Origin: Coptis chinensis
Lineage: Eukaryota; Streptophyta; Magnoliopsida; Ranunculales; Ranunculaceae
Assembly (NCBI GenBank): GCA_015680905.1
Contig: CM027383.1
Span: forward strand, 38,190,501 to 38,254,500
DNA length: 64,000 nt
Reading direction: 5' to 3'
In this document: positions 1 to 13,349 of the stretch, one piece after another
Layout of the letters: each line of letters begins with the position of its first letter
How positions within the stretch are numbered: the stretch's first letter is position 1
Program-made: the position numbers and the translations under genes
The notes under the pieces: model-generated
The model's input: the letters and a program-made list of their open reading frames with translations, nothing else
Told to the model about the DNA's origin: nothing
The model's database searches: none

Positions 1-506
1 TAAACTGTCGACAGAGAAGGCAAATAGTCATCTTCTGACTATTCTTTTATTATTTACCGCGATCAAGACAGTCATGACTTCATGGGAGTTGGGGCTACGT
101 TGGATGTATTTTAGGTCTATAATTTGGATTTCTTACTTCCCTCAATCTAGAGTACTCTCCTCATCTCTAGTCTGAAAAATGATGCAAGAGTAGACCAATG
201 GGAAGAAAACGTTACTGTAAGTACTTTTTACTCAATTTTTCTATTTTTCAGTTTGATTAAAGGAGTAGTAGCTAGTAGCTACTCTATATATCAATGAGGA
301 TGAGATATCGTAGAGTACAACAGACACACGATACACAAAAGTAAGACATCAACAAGACAACCCACACAAACAACAAAATATGCCCAGAAGGTACAATACT
401 TCAAGCTATATATCAAAGATATCCAATTGGGGAAAAAAAAAAATAGTAAAACGGATATCTCTCTCAACCTGTGTTGCATAAGTACGGCGTGGACACAACA
501 TATCTA
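1..506. other. Anonymous non-coding sequence
   Basis: I recognise no gene here. Short open frames on both strands look unrelated to known families and mostly overlap each other. A short A-tract near 428-443 is the only simple-sequence feature. Confidence 0.5.
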
Positions 507-757
507 CCCTCAAAATGCATTGACAACTCTCTAATCGTCTTCTCATATGACTTAGCCGTTCCCTCAAAATGCAATGACAGAGCTCTAATCGTCTTCTCAT
601 ATGACTTAGCCGTTCCCTCAAAATGCAATGACAGAGCTCTAATCGTTTTCTCATATGACATTGCCCTTCCCTCAAAATGACCTAACAGAGCTCTAATAGT
701 CTTCTCATATGACATTGCCCTTCCCTTAAAATGCAATGAGAGCTCTAATTGTCTTCT
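507..757. repeat. 54-bp minisatellite, about 4.6 copies
   Basis: Units beginning ccctcaaaatg start at 507, 561, 615, 669 and 723, an exact 54-bp period. Copies two and three are almost identical. The first and the last two differ by substitutions and small losses. Because 54 is a multiple of three, any stop-free frame repeats an 18-residue unit. On the minus strand one such frame contains a recurring SYEKTIRAL block, and other frames stay open too. I read this as a consequence of the period, not proof of a protein. No flanking gene is recognised. Confidence 0.9.
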
Positions 758-1868
<1,111 letters not shown>

Positions 1869-1870
1869 TC

Positions 1871-2043
1871 CCCGCTCTTAGACGGACGTCCGTTTACGGA
1901 CTTTACTTAAAAACCGAAATTTCAAAATACTAAATATAGTCTCACGAAGGGTTTTCTCATGACTCGCTCATTTTCTCTCTGAAGTCCAAACTTACGTTAC
2001 AATTTCCCTCCCTCCTGGTACTCTCTTTCTCTCTCTCATGGGG
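1871..2043 (+). repeat. Left terminal inverted repeat
   Basis: It matches the reverse complement of 3532-3704. Near its tip is the palindrome ggacgtcc. The inner half is rich in CT runs. Confidence 0.88.
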
Positions 2044-3531
2044 TTCATCTTCTCTCAAATTCAAGGCCTTAACCCCTGACCGCTTTGTTTGTACCATGTA
2101 TTTGAGTGTTTGGCTGTTTGGAAATAACTGACTTATCCATGTCTAGTAGGCTCTCTAGGCTCCTATTGGTATCCATCCGAACAAACTGTGCCATTTCTTG
2201 CACTATGTAAATTTTTATGTGAAAATCTTGGCAAGCTTGTTGTTTTGGTGGGAGTTGATCTATTTATGTAAATTTGATACTAGAAAAAATAATCTTGGCA
2301 TGTTGTCGGGGTTGACGACAATTGTAATAAGGGAATTAGAGAGATGGGGACGGTCAGAATGAGAGACTCCTCTTTGTGTTTGATGTTAGTTTGCTTTGGT
2401 TTTGTAGGAACCAAGTCTGACATTTTTGTATCTGTTTGCACAAGAGACAGCACACGGCACTACAGCAGTGACCTTTTCATTTTTTTTCCACAATCCAGCT
2501 GGTGCTCTTTCAGGGCACTACTCAGAACAACATGTATATTTCAAATCGTTCCACAACAAATCTATAAGTACATTAAAACACTTTAATAACCGTCTCACCT
2601 TTAACAATATAAATTCATCGTTAGTAAATCCACAAATGCTGCTCCAACATTTTATCTGGGTTGGTAACTTGATCTAAATTAGAACTAAAGTGAAGTACCA
2701 ATCTGTGAACTAGTATGAATTACAAAATAGATTAGGTCGATTGGGATGAAGCAGCAAGTTAAAGATGCATTTTGTTTGTTCTTGGGCGGAGTTTTGTTCT
2801 CATCTATGATCTAATTTCCATGTTACGCAGAGGGAACCATTTAGCTACTAGAACTTAGATCCTTTAAATCGCAATACAGACAGGTGGAATCAAGAACCCA
2901 AGTTAAACTAATTACCCATGCTTCCGAGAGACATTCTCTGAGGTTTAAGTAGTTGAGGATGAAGTACGCTCCTCCACTAGCAACGAGTTAATTCTGTCTT
3001 AAAACCTATGAGCTCTGAGCTACCTTCAAAAAAGCACAATGTTGTCACAAGCACAAAAAATAAGAGGAAATAAAGAAGGCTGAAGAAACTCAAAAACCAG
3101 GGAATTGCCAACTCAGTTGAAATGATGTTAATACATGATGTTCATTGAGACTAATATTTGTTAATTTTTCTTGAATGAGAAGTGAAGAGGATTGGTCAGA
3201 TCTCGCTATTACATTCCACATGAGAGATATTTTGGCTGGTCCACCAGAAACATAAAACCTTGGGCCTTGCATGAAGAGCAGAAATGAGCTTGATAGCAGA
3301 TTTCTGGAATCTACTGCTACATAAGGCACTATATTAGGATTCACGAAGTTGAGGAATGGCGAGGAGATATTACTAGCTTCTTCCATTAAGAACAAGAATA
3401 GACATACTGTCCTCGTATAATTGCTATGGATTCCACCTAGCAATCATTAGTTCTTCAACAGAGTAATGCTCAAACAAGAACATGAGATTGAATCAAAAGC
3501 ATTATTCCTAATGTGAAGAGCCAACACTATT

Positions 3532-3703
3532 CCCCATGAGAGAGAGAAAGAGAGTACCAGGAGGGAGGGAAATAGTCACGTAAGTTTGGACTACGAAGAG
3601 AGAAGGAGCGAGTCATGAGAAAACCCTTCGTGAGACTATATTTAGTATTTTGAAATTTCGGCTTTTAAGTAAAGTCCGTAAACGGACGTCCGTCTAAGAG
3701 CGG

Positions 3704-3704
<1 letters not shown>
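3532..3704 (-). repeat. Right terminal inverted repeat
   Basis: This is the reverse-complement partner of 1871-2043. It runs from ccccatgag to cgtctaagagcggg and is followed by an AT array. Confidence 0.88.

Positions 3705-3706
<2 letters not shown>

Positions 3707-3745
<39 letters not shown>
3707..3745. repeat. (AT)n microsatellite
   Basis: About 39 bases of AT repeats immediately follow the right end of the TIR element. It mirrors the longer array on the left side. Confidence 0.93.
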
Positions 3746-3748
<3 letters not shown>

Positions 3749-4241
3749 TACAATCTCTAATTGTTTCCTCTAAGCCTAATTCAAAGCTAAAAACACAAAA
3801 ATCAAAACAAACTAAACTTAAACCAATAAAACTCAAACCTCTGACCTGAAAACCGAAACATTCAGTGGAACTCCCTATACCAAACTCATCCAAATTAATG
3901 TTCCCAAAAACAATCCCACCACATTCCTTCACTTTCTTAACTGCCGCGACATCAAAAGTCGTGACTCCCCATCTTCAAAACACTGTTTTTTGGTGGAATG
4001 GAGATAGATGGTGGATGCACCATTGGACTCAGCCTAAGAGAATGTTTTTATCCTCTTTTTTTATAATACACATATTTTAAAATATTCCTAATGAGAGACC
4101 GTATCCAAATCCTTTAAGGTTTGGAATCAAGCCTTACGTATCTCTTAATTCATTTCTAGAATTATTCCTCTTTCTAGGTTTTCTAGGCAACTTGTCAAAG
4201 CAATAACTTTCCCTTCATTCATCCCAATGGTACACCAATTG
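3746..4241. other. No recognised gene
   Basis: The sequence is AT-rich with short unsupported frames only. I see no domain, splice pattern or repeat. Confidence 0.4.
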
Positions 4242-5066
4242 TTAGCATGCCAGTTTTAATAGGTATTGGAAATTCAGAATAAATTATTAGAAGATACTAG
4301 TAATTACAGGTAACTTCTTAAGAATATAGTCAGGAGATCCTGAGTAATATATCCTTGACCAGAAATACCTGTAACTAGTATCTTCTTATAATTTAATAAT
4401 AAGTTAGCCGTTCTTAGAAGATCCCAGTAACAGGTATTTCTGGTAAAGTATATTAGATTTAGGATGGCTATATCATCCAGAAGTTATCTGTAACAGGTAA
4501 CTTCTGGAGAATACAGCCACCCCGAGTCAAATATAATTAACTAGAAATACCTGTTACTGTTTCCTCTTAAGAATATAGCCATCCTAAGTTTTCTATTATC
4601 CTTTACCAGAAATACCTATAGCATGCATATCACACTGCGAGAGGAATAACCTGAACCCATACCCGATAAAAAACATAATCATCTTCTAAAACCAAGCCTT
4701 TGTAATGTAATCACCAACGAGTTTTGGCTTCAAACAATCCAAACTATGATAACTCGTTGGTGATTACGCTACAAAGGCTTTGTTTGAAAATATGAAGACG
4801 TTTTTTAATAGCAAGGGTGCAGGCTACTCTTCTCGCAATGTGATCATTGGTGAAGCCTACAAAAGGGTAAATGAAAGTTGTCTGCCATTCCAAATTGCCC
4901 AAAGGATTACCTTAGCATGCCAATTTTAACAGGTATTGGAAATTCATAATAAATTATTAGAAGATACTAGTAATTACAAGTAACTTCTTAAGAATATAGT
5001 AAGGAGATCCTGAGTAATATATCCTTTACCAGAAATACCTGTAACTAGTATCTTCTTATAATTTAA
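4242..5066. repeat. Cluster of small foldback (MITE-like) repeats
   Basis: A 155-bp segment at 4242-4396 recurs in direct orientation at 4912-5066 with few mismatches. Each copy contains a foldback unit starting taaattattagaagatact and ending with its near reverse complement. Between them, 4397-4625 carries about three more modules of 60-70 bp in alternating orientation, each bounded by ggtaacttct and ccagaaatacc motifs. The cluster ends where gypsy RT homology begins. It looks like short MITE-type sequence that multiplied locally. Confidence 0.72.
4694..4779. repeat. 30-bp inverted repeat hairpin
   Basis: 4694-4723 and 4750-4779 are inverted copies around a loop of about 26 bases, with one or two mismatches. 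The arm includes taatcaccaacgagtt. It may be another small foldback insertion. Confidence 0.8.
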
Positions 5067-7699
5067 CAAGAAGTATCGGATGCGGTATTATATACCCAAT
5101 CTCGATAATGAATGGGTAAGTCCCATCTGATGTAGTTCCTAAGAAATCGGAATTACCATGGTATCGCAGAACGGAAGGGTGACTATGTTGTCACCAAGGT
5201 CCTATGAAATGGAGAATTGCATTGATTACGTATCGCTTAAATGCTATGACACGAAAAGCGATCAATTTCCCTTTACCATTTATAGATCGATGCTAGAACG
5301 CCTAGCCGGGTCATGCCTTTTATTGTTTTCTGGATGGCTACTCCGCTATTTTCAGATTATTATAGATATTGATGACCAAGAAAAGACAACCTTCACATGT
5401 CCCTTCAACATATGCCTATAAACCAATGCCTGCCTTTGAATGCCCCCGGTACCTTCCAAATATGTATGCTTCATATATTTAGTGACATGGTAGAGCCATG
5501 GAAGTGTTCATGGATGATTTTTTCATCTATGGAGACTCTTTTCTGAATGTTTGTCTAACCTATCTAAGGTCTTGACATCGGTGAAGCAAGAAAAGAGCCT
5601 CGCTTTTAAATTGGGAAAAGTGTCATTTCATGGTCGCGGGCATAAGTATTTCATATATCAGATCTAGTGATGGCATCGGCAGATAAAGCCAAACAGATAA
5701 GATAGCTTAATTTACCTAAAACCACGGATCGACCGTGAGATTAGAGCCTTTCTAGGCCATGCAGGGTTTTATAGGCTTCATTAAAGATTTTTCAAAATAG
5801 CTAGGCCTTTAACTAACCCGCTTTTGAAGGATGCAATCTTTGATTTTAATTTTAATCGTAAACAGGCTTTTGAAACCTTAAAAGCCTCAACCCACTAACC
5901 TATTATACAGCCTCGATTGGTCTAAACCTTTCAACTCATGTGTGATGCTAAAGGACATGCATCTGGTGGTCAGTTTTGGGATGTAAAACTAGATAATAAG
6001 TCCAATGTTATTTATTATGCTAGTAAAACATTAAATGATGCTCAACGGAATTATTCAACTACTGAAAAGAATTCTTAGTCGGTCATTTATGCTTTAGATA
6101 AGTTTCTGGCCCTTATTTGGTTGGTTCTAAAACTTTAGTTTACACGGACCATGCAGCTTCTTAGGTACCTTCTTGCAAAAGGATGCTAAGCAGATTAATC
6201 CGATGGATTCTTCCCTCGCAAGAGTTCACATTAGAAATAAAGGACAAAAGAGGGGTCAGCGTAGTTGCCGACCAATTTATCTAGACTTACAAATGACGAT
6301 AGTAGTGATTCGAGTCCATACCACTCTTTTCCCCGATGAAAGCATCTGTATGCTATTTTTTTCATCACCATGGTATGGACATCGTGAAATTATTTAGCCG
6401 GATGTTGTTATGCCTTATAATTGGTCAAGAAATGAACGTAAAGAAGTTTTGGCCGAGTCAAGTTATACTTATTGGGATGAGCCCTACCTTTTTTAAGTAT
6501 TGTCGCGGATCGATTATTCGCCGCTGCATTCCCCGTTGGAATATAATGAAGTTCTATCGTTCGCCATGACAAAGAGTGTGGTGGCCACTTTAGTGGAATG
6601 AAAACAGCCGCTAAGGTTCTTCATCGTGGATTTTATTGGCCTACCCTTTTAAGGATGCCCGTGCATTGCAAGACGGTATTCGCTTGCCAACAACTTGGGC
6701 TTAATCAATGCGGTAATATGATGCCATTAAATCCAATCTTAATAGTAGAAATTTTTGATGTTTGGGGTATTGATTTCATGGGCCCTTTCCTCGCTTCCCA
6801 CGGTTATATTTATATTCTAGTTGCCGGACTATGTGTCTAAATGGATAGAGGCCCTAGCTTGTCGCAAGCAATTTGTGACCATAAGACCGTTGTATTTTTA
6901 TTAAAGAATACATTTTCTGTCGGCTTTGGCATTCCTAAAGCCATCATTAGTGATGGTGGAACACATTTTTGCAACAGAGTTGTTGCATCCCTAGTTAAAA
7001 AAGTACGGAGTTACACACAAAAATAAAACTCCTTATCATCCACAAACTAGCTGACAAGTAGAAGTTTCTAATAGGGAAATCAAAAAAAGATTTTAGAAAC
7101 AACAAAAACCCCCGATAGGAAAGAATGGTCGGGTTCAGCGTCCTATCTGGATGCCTTATGGGCATATAGAACTGCTTTCAAAACTCCTATAGGTATGTCC
7201 CTTTAGACTTGTATTCGAAAACCATGTCATTTGCCCGCCAATTAGAGCACCGTGGCTCTGCGGGCTATAAAAGCCTTAACTTCAATATTGATGAGGCGCC
7301 AAACGCAGTTACAATTAAATGAGATTGAAGAAATCCGTGAGCGATTCTTACGATCTCGCTAAGGATTATAAAGCCAACATGAAACGGTTCATGATAAGCA
7401 TATCTTGCGAAAGAGTTTGTGGTCGGACAAAAGGTTTTGCTTTACAACTCCCCGCCTACATATTTTCCCAGTGGAAACTAAAACCCGTTGGTCCGGTCCT
7501 TTCTCGTTATCAAGTCACCCCTTACGGGGCAATTACCTTGGTAAATCCCAAGGACAACAGTACCTTTCAAGTTAATGGTCAACGGTTAAAACATTTTCAC
7601 TTAACTTTTGTCCCCCCGATGTGGAGGAAGTCCTTTTACGTGACCCCGCTCTATGAGGATCGACCTTGTCATCGTGTACTTACTTTCATTTCCATATAA
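5067..7699 (+). pseudogene. Gypsy pol remnant (RT, RNase H, integrase)
   Basis: The reading frame is broken by many frameshifts and stops, but the domain order is plain. RT: a CIDY block near 5213, LERLAG near 5290, and the catalytic segment EVFMDDF near 5500. RNase H: QRNYSTTEK-like sequence near 6045 and YTDHAA near 6140. Integrase: a histidine-cysteine zinc region near 6570-6700, then GIDFMGPF near 6770 and ISDGGTHF near 6945, carrying the first two catalytic aspartates. PYHPQTS and EVSNREI near 7030-7090 carry the catalytic glutamate region. The tail FQVNGQRLKHF near 7570-7600 is typical of Athila/Tat integrases. No polyprotein can be made from this copy. The family is known from plant LTR retroelements; the sublineage is inferred from these motifs. 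Confidence 0.88.
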
Positions 7700-10607
7700 T
7701 CGATAAGTACACCATTCAGGTAACCGGCCCCTCCCTATGGAGTGTGTGGCTGTAAGTACCGGATCCTAAGTCCACAGCTCACACAATTCACGCTTTTCCA
7801 CTTTCGCGATGTTTTCGATCTTTGAGTCATGTTCCTCTATGGAGTGAATTGTGTATTTATTGTTTTTCGTGTTTCTTAACAAATAAAATTAAAATTAAAA
7901 TTCTTAAAAATCATAGACATAGCAATCCAACAAGTCGTGGGAATCGACTTTTTAAACGACCCGTTGTAAAACAAATTTTGTGTTTAAAAATTTGTTTGGG
8001 GTGGGCAGTAGATCCTTTGCATCCGGATTGCTCGAACCTTCCTTTATGCGTTGCTTAGGTCCATTAGTATAGTTCATTGGGTTTGACGTCATCTAATTTA
8101 GTGTTCATTCGTTCATAACTTTACGTCACACACGCTTCCGAGGCGTCCTTCCACCCTCTCATACGCCACCCATGGTCGGAATCGAGTGTTGTATGGATCA
8201 TTGATTGGAAATTCTCTCCTGATCATTTCCATATCTCATTCGAAAGAATCGGACCGATAACGGCCGGAAATCTAGTTTGAAATTATTTAAAAAATCGACA
8301 AAAGTCGAAAAATACGACGATGGGCTTGGGCGACTCACCTCACTACAGCTACCCAGCCACCAAAACAAATCGCGACCTTCATCTTCTCCGGCCGCTTTGA
8401 AACAAAATAAAATCCAAACCCTATCAACCAAAAATAAAAAATATATATATAATAAAAATAGAATACATCACAATAATAAGACCACCCACGCCCATTGTGA
8501 AACACCAATCTTCCACACAATCCAACCGTTTCCACCAAGAAACCACCCACCAATTCGAGTTTTTGAACCTGCCGCCGAACCTACCATAACCACCACTGTT
8601 GGTTTGGTTAGTTTTCATCAAACTCGAATCCACCACCATCTACAAACCCCAAATCAGTTCAAACTTCAATGGCGCTACGACGTAGAATTCTGCCGGAAAA
8701 CGCGTTTGCACTGATAGCCATTTGCATTTTATGACGCTGAGATGATTAAGAGAAATTGAACGGACTGTGGTATTCGACTGAGGGATTTCTATCACTATGA
8801 TTTGGTAGAACAGTTTTATAAGAAACGAGAAGTGGAGGGAAATAGGATTTTCATTAGGATAGCGAGAACGCGGAGGGAAGTTACGAGACAGCTTGTTTGA
8901 TCGAGCTATTAGAATCACCCCCGAACTAACCTAGATATTTACCAAAACAGAATCCCATTATCTGCAGTTCCTGTTTTGATGAAAGATACGGTCATAGAGG
9001 GTGAATACAATACGATATCTCATTCAAGGTAATTGACGACCACGAGAACCAATCAACCGGTCAGAGCTCGCTGGATTGGTAAGAACGCCCTCGGAAATAC
9101 AAAGTCAGCGACATCGGACTTGGTGTCCGTGACGCTCTCTAGAATTTGCAAACGAAGGAGTATAATTTCTGCATCCTTGATTTAATTTTGAATGTGATTA
9201 GAGGAGGGGAAGAGCCCCGCCTCTTCCCGATTGATCACTAAGATTATTCTCTCATTTAGAGCCGTCGCTAGATCTCGCTCCTATTAAGATCAAATTGCCT
9301 TCTAATGCAAGTATTTATAAGGAATGCATTCAAAAGACTTGGCCGTTGTCCGCAGAGAAGGAAGTTGAGTCGGATAATGTAGGGAAGATATGACATGGTT
9401 GGTTGAGGATAATTTTGATAGTCATACTTCTAATTTAGAACGTATGATAATCTTTAAACCGGTTTCGCGATCACGCTTATCGTGATCTGTGAAGATATAC
9501 GACATAGACAAATTGTAATTGAAATAAGCAAACGAACTTTTCAGACGAGAGTTGAAATGCTCGAAGGGGTCGAAGATATATCTTGTCCGACTTGGAGGTT
9601 ATCCACAAGAATCACCAAGCCCGAGATGCGATACTCAAGACCGAGATGGAAGCACGGCTTGTTCAGATAGAGATGCTACGACGCATGCCACTCGTGGATG
9701 AGTCCGTCTCGGCTGATTCGGAGAGGCATGGCGTCGTCGCCAAGCAGCCGGATGGCTCAAGCCATTCGTCACCACAGAGCCAGATCTCCATCTCGGGGAC
9801 CATCTTCTTCACACGCTAGGTGTTCACCCATCGGTTGTGTCCTTTTATTTCATTGTTTTATTGTTTTGTTAGTGGAATTTTATTTCAGAGTTAGATTTGA
9901 GTATTAAGTTGTTTGTTTTAGATTGCTTGGATTTCATATTATTTTAATATAATTTATTTTTATCATCTTTCGTATAGTTGTCTTGGAAGTAAAAGTTGAA
10001 AATTAGGCCGATACCGCATACCTATGATTTTTGTAGTGGTAGCATGATATGTAGGAGAGTTTAGAAGTTCGCTTCTAAACCAAGTAAAAGATACCAGGGG
10101 TTGTTAGGAAATCAAAACAATGGTTAGTTTCGGTTTCGGTTTGGCAGTTTTTCTATTTCGAAATTGCCTTAAAACAATTTGGCAATTTGCCGATTCGCTT
10201 TGGAAACCCGTAACCTATTTAAACTTCCATCATACTACACTCACAACCCACACTACACCACACCACAATCATCTTTCACTTTTTACTCCAACCTTTTTTT
10301 CTTGTTTTTCTTAGAAACTCACTTTCTGCACCCGAAGGCCAGCCAAGCAGAAGCGACTATCCTTATTATCAGAATCGAAAAATCCCTAGAAGCGCCCACA
10401 TAGTAGAACGCGACCAGCCAAACACTGGAAATCGAAAAAACCGAAGGTACGCAAGGCCAAGTAAGCGCGACCAGCTAAAACACCTAATTTTCAAAACCAA
10501 AGAGCTGACTTCATCTATCTACGCGCCAGCCTCTCCAAGAATCACAAATTTTCGATTTTCCGAGGTTCTTCCAGGTTTTCGCGAGCTATTCTACAAGTAG
10601 TGTTGAG
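7700..10607 (+). other. Internal region of gypsy element, no clear ORF
   Basis: This lies downstream of integrase and upstream of the second ORF remnant. Several 60-145-codon frames exist, none with a recognised domain. 9482-9819 holds overlapping frames that look like the remains of one charged, possibly helical protein (DLEVIHKNHQARDAIL). A TATTTAAA promoter-like box near 10217 is followed by a C/A-rich leader-like stretch, which could drive the 10608 ORF. Confidence 0.4.
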
Positions 10608-11513
10608 ATGACACCACCTATAGTGATTCCCGAACAGTCTTTTGAAGACTTGATGGGAACCTATACCTATGGAGCATCGTTCAGCGGATCGTGCAATTAG
10701 GATAAGCGGCATCTTCCTCGGTGAGTGATGACGATTCTTTTCACCTAAGCTAACTGAATTCTTCTATAATAATATTACTTTTTTTGTACCCAAGAAGGAG
10801 AACAAAAATTTTCCCTTACTATTGATGAATGCGACTATGGAATTCAATAAACACTTGATAGCTTTGGTTTCGGGATTGCCATTACCTGACCTATGCACAC
10901 GCGTGGGATATATGACGGATAACTCATACCTATATGAATATGCCTATTTCCATGAGTATTATGGGGAGGGGTATTTCGTATCATGGACCAAGACCAATAT
11001 AACATCGCCTCGAGTAGCCTATCACTGAATGTAGGCCAACCATGTTGTTCATCATGATGAACATTCTAGGAACGGCGGTTTACTTACCAATAATATACCA
11101 AGTGACGTTTTCCTTGCTTTAGGCGAGGGACGTCGTGGGTATGACATTCCCGAGTTTTAGTTGCTTTACTACGAGCGAGCCCATACCTTGAGGCATAAGT
11201 ACCTTCTTATGCCTGTCTTTGGTTTGCCTTTACGGCTTTGCCTACCCAGATTCTCACAGATACGCGCGATTACATGATCGGGGAAAGGGTCGAAATCATG
11301 AGACCCACCAATCGTGGTGGTAAGATCATTCGAGCCATGACTTGGTCGGGATGGCAGGTGCAACCACATTTGGTTGCTCCTTACACCCCATCGGACCAAA
11401 TAACACTAGAGAGGTTAGCACTAGTTGATGATACACGACGTAAGGCGTGGCAAGTTGTTATGGCATGGCAGGATGCGAAAGAACCTCATATAGAAGAGGA
11501 GGATGACGAGTAG
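10608..11513 (+). pseudogene. Degenerate second ORF of the gypsy element
   Basis: A possible start ATG lies at 10608 (MTPPIVIPEQSFEDL). Stops and frameshifts split the frame: one piece at 10822-11028 reads LPLPDLCTRVGYMTDNSYL, and the last open piece at 11238-11513 ends in an acidic tail (EEEDDE). The position between integrase and the 3' LTR is where Athila elements carry an env-like or other extra ORF, so I infer an element-encoded protein. I recognise no transmembrane segment or catalytic motif. Alternatively it could belong to a separate insertion. Confidence 0.45.
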
Positions 11514-13349
11514 ATGTTGGGGTGCAGGTAAGTTTTAGTTAAGTTAGTGTCCGCTATGTCCCAAAGCAATTTAATTCTGTTAACCCCATAATGGGTGGAA
11601 CTCTTATAGTGTTGCGTCAGTTTTATTTCCTATATTAGTACGTTCTAACATTGTTTTGCAGATGTTTCTGAATTTCACGCGTTTCAATGGTATTTTTCCT
11701 ACCCTCTTTATTTAAACGCTTTGAGGACAAAGCATGCTTTTTGTTTGGGGGGGCATAGAAACACGTGTAATTAAGACATCTGTTAGGATAGAGATATGTA
11801 TAATGTGCACTTGTTTTCTAGTTAAAATTTCGAAAATTCAAAAATATAAATAAAAAAAATATGCTATACACTTAGGAATATTGGTATTGTTTTCTTCCTC
11901 CATGCTCTTAACAATCTAGAAGTCTCAATGTGAGTTTGTTGCATCAGAATAATTGTTAGAAACTTAGGTTAATATGTATGTAATAATCTTTGCATCTATC
12001 TATAAATTTATTACATGAGTATCTATGATTGCTAGCAGTAAGTTTCTGAAATCTAGGCTAGAGTACTTATTCTACAAATCCTGTGAGAATATAGCCTAAA
12101 GCCTTATATGAGCGAAACATTTGAGAAATGACACAAGGGAGAAGTAAAATCCGGATAGAGAAATCACACGTCCACTTGCTTGATCACTAAACCATATCCT
12201 AAGCGAGAATTTAGGCCGCTCTTTGGATCGATATAGCCAGAAATTCAAACCTATGAATTATGTTCCACTAGTCGCCCCCTCCGAGCCTTTCTTTAGCCTT
12301 CCATAAACCAAAATTCCTTTACCCTGTTTACAAAACAAAACAAAATAAAAAAATCAACCTACCCAATTTAGAATAAGTCCTGAGAATAGAATGAGGAAGA
12401 AAAGAAGAAGAAAAACCCTGTGGTAACAAAAAATTAGTTAGTTGCTTCAAAAAATAAAGAAAAGAAGTTTCCATCCAAAGAGAAAAGAAAAAAAAAAAAA
12501 AAAAAAAAAAGAAAAAAATAAAACTCCTCCAAAAAAAAAAATAGAATAAAAGGGAGTCAAAGGCCAAAGAAAAGAAAAAAAAAAAAAATATGGCTAAGGA
12601 TGGAAACAAAGTGTAGAAGCAAAGTAATTAACAAGGTTTTTCTCTAGTTACATAATATGAAGACTCTATTATCTCAGACTTGTCCTTTTGAATATCCATT
12701 TCCTTCCTTCTTAAACCATCTCCTAATCCCCAACACCTAATAAAGATCTCTAGCTCAATTAGGAATAGGTTAGTGTGATAGTAAGTGGCAGATGTGTTTG
12801 ATCGACCCGGCTTCCTTGATGTCATTGAGATTGTAGGTAAAGTGTGCCCACTGCACACCGAGTAGCTAAACTTGAGTGGAAAAAATCGAGAGAGGTTTTT
12901 GTCTTGACATTTATGTGAGGACCTACTTAAGGACGCTTATTCCGAAGTTCTCGAAAACAAACCTCAACTTTGAACATTTCATAGTATTACTCATTGTTAT
13001 ATGTTTATTGTAGATGATTGATTATTATGCATATATTAACTTAGGTTTTTGACTGTTATTCTTATGTAATTGCTAGAGAGATGTATAGATAGTTGAGCAT
13101 GAATAAGGAAACAATAGTTTTATTTTCTTAGTCGCCAGTATAGATGAAGTTTGTGAGTACCTTCACTAGAAAACTCTCATGAGGCTATAACTTCGTCCAC
13201 TAGGGAATTCCTAGTGGTTTAAGGCCTTGTTGCATATGGTCAATGCAATGCACTCAGCTTAAACGAGTAGTTAGAACTCCATTTTTTGGTCACTTATTCT
13301 AATTTCTCATATTTGCTTGAGGACAAGCAAAATCTTTTTTGGGGTGGTT
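11514..13349 (+). other. Gypsy 3' untranslated region and polypurine tract
   Basis: This non-coding segment has A-rich runs (about 12480-12590). At 12029-12300 it shares near-identical sequence with 33058-33121 and 49319-49550, showing a second copy of the same family. Just before the LTR are a cttgaggacaagcaa motif (about 13315-13331) and ttttttggggtggt, the likely polypurine tract at 13335-13349. Confidence 0.7.

Larger units (their letters stand above)
1871..3704. mobile_element. Non-autonomous TIR transposon, 1.83 kb
   Basis: The ends are long inverted repeats of 173 bp (1871-2043 and 3532-3704) with only scattered mismatches. They start cccgctcttagacggacg on each strand and finish at a shared catgggg motif. 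Long TIRs (over 100 bp) and the lack of a transposase suggest a Mutator-like non-autonomous element, but the class is inferred. Both flanks are AT arrays, so a target duplication cannot be read. The interior holds no recognised domain. The longest open frame (3090-3443, minus, 117 codons) is of unknown origin and could be captured host sequence. Confidence 0.8.

Noticed and set aside
12328..12609. 93-codon Phe-rich frame on the minus strand
   Set aside because: It is the translation of A-tracts in the gypsy 3' region, and the same low-complexity frame appears in copy 2 at 49571-49816.
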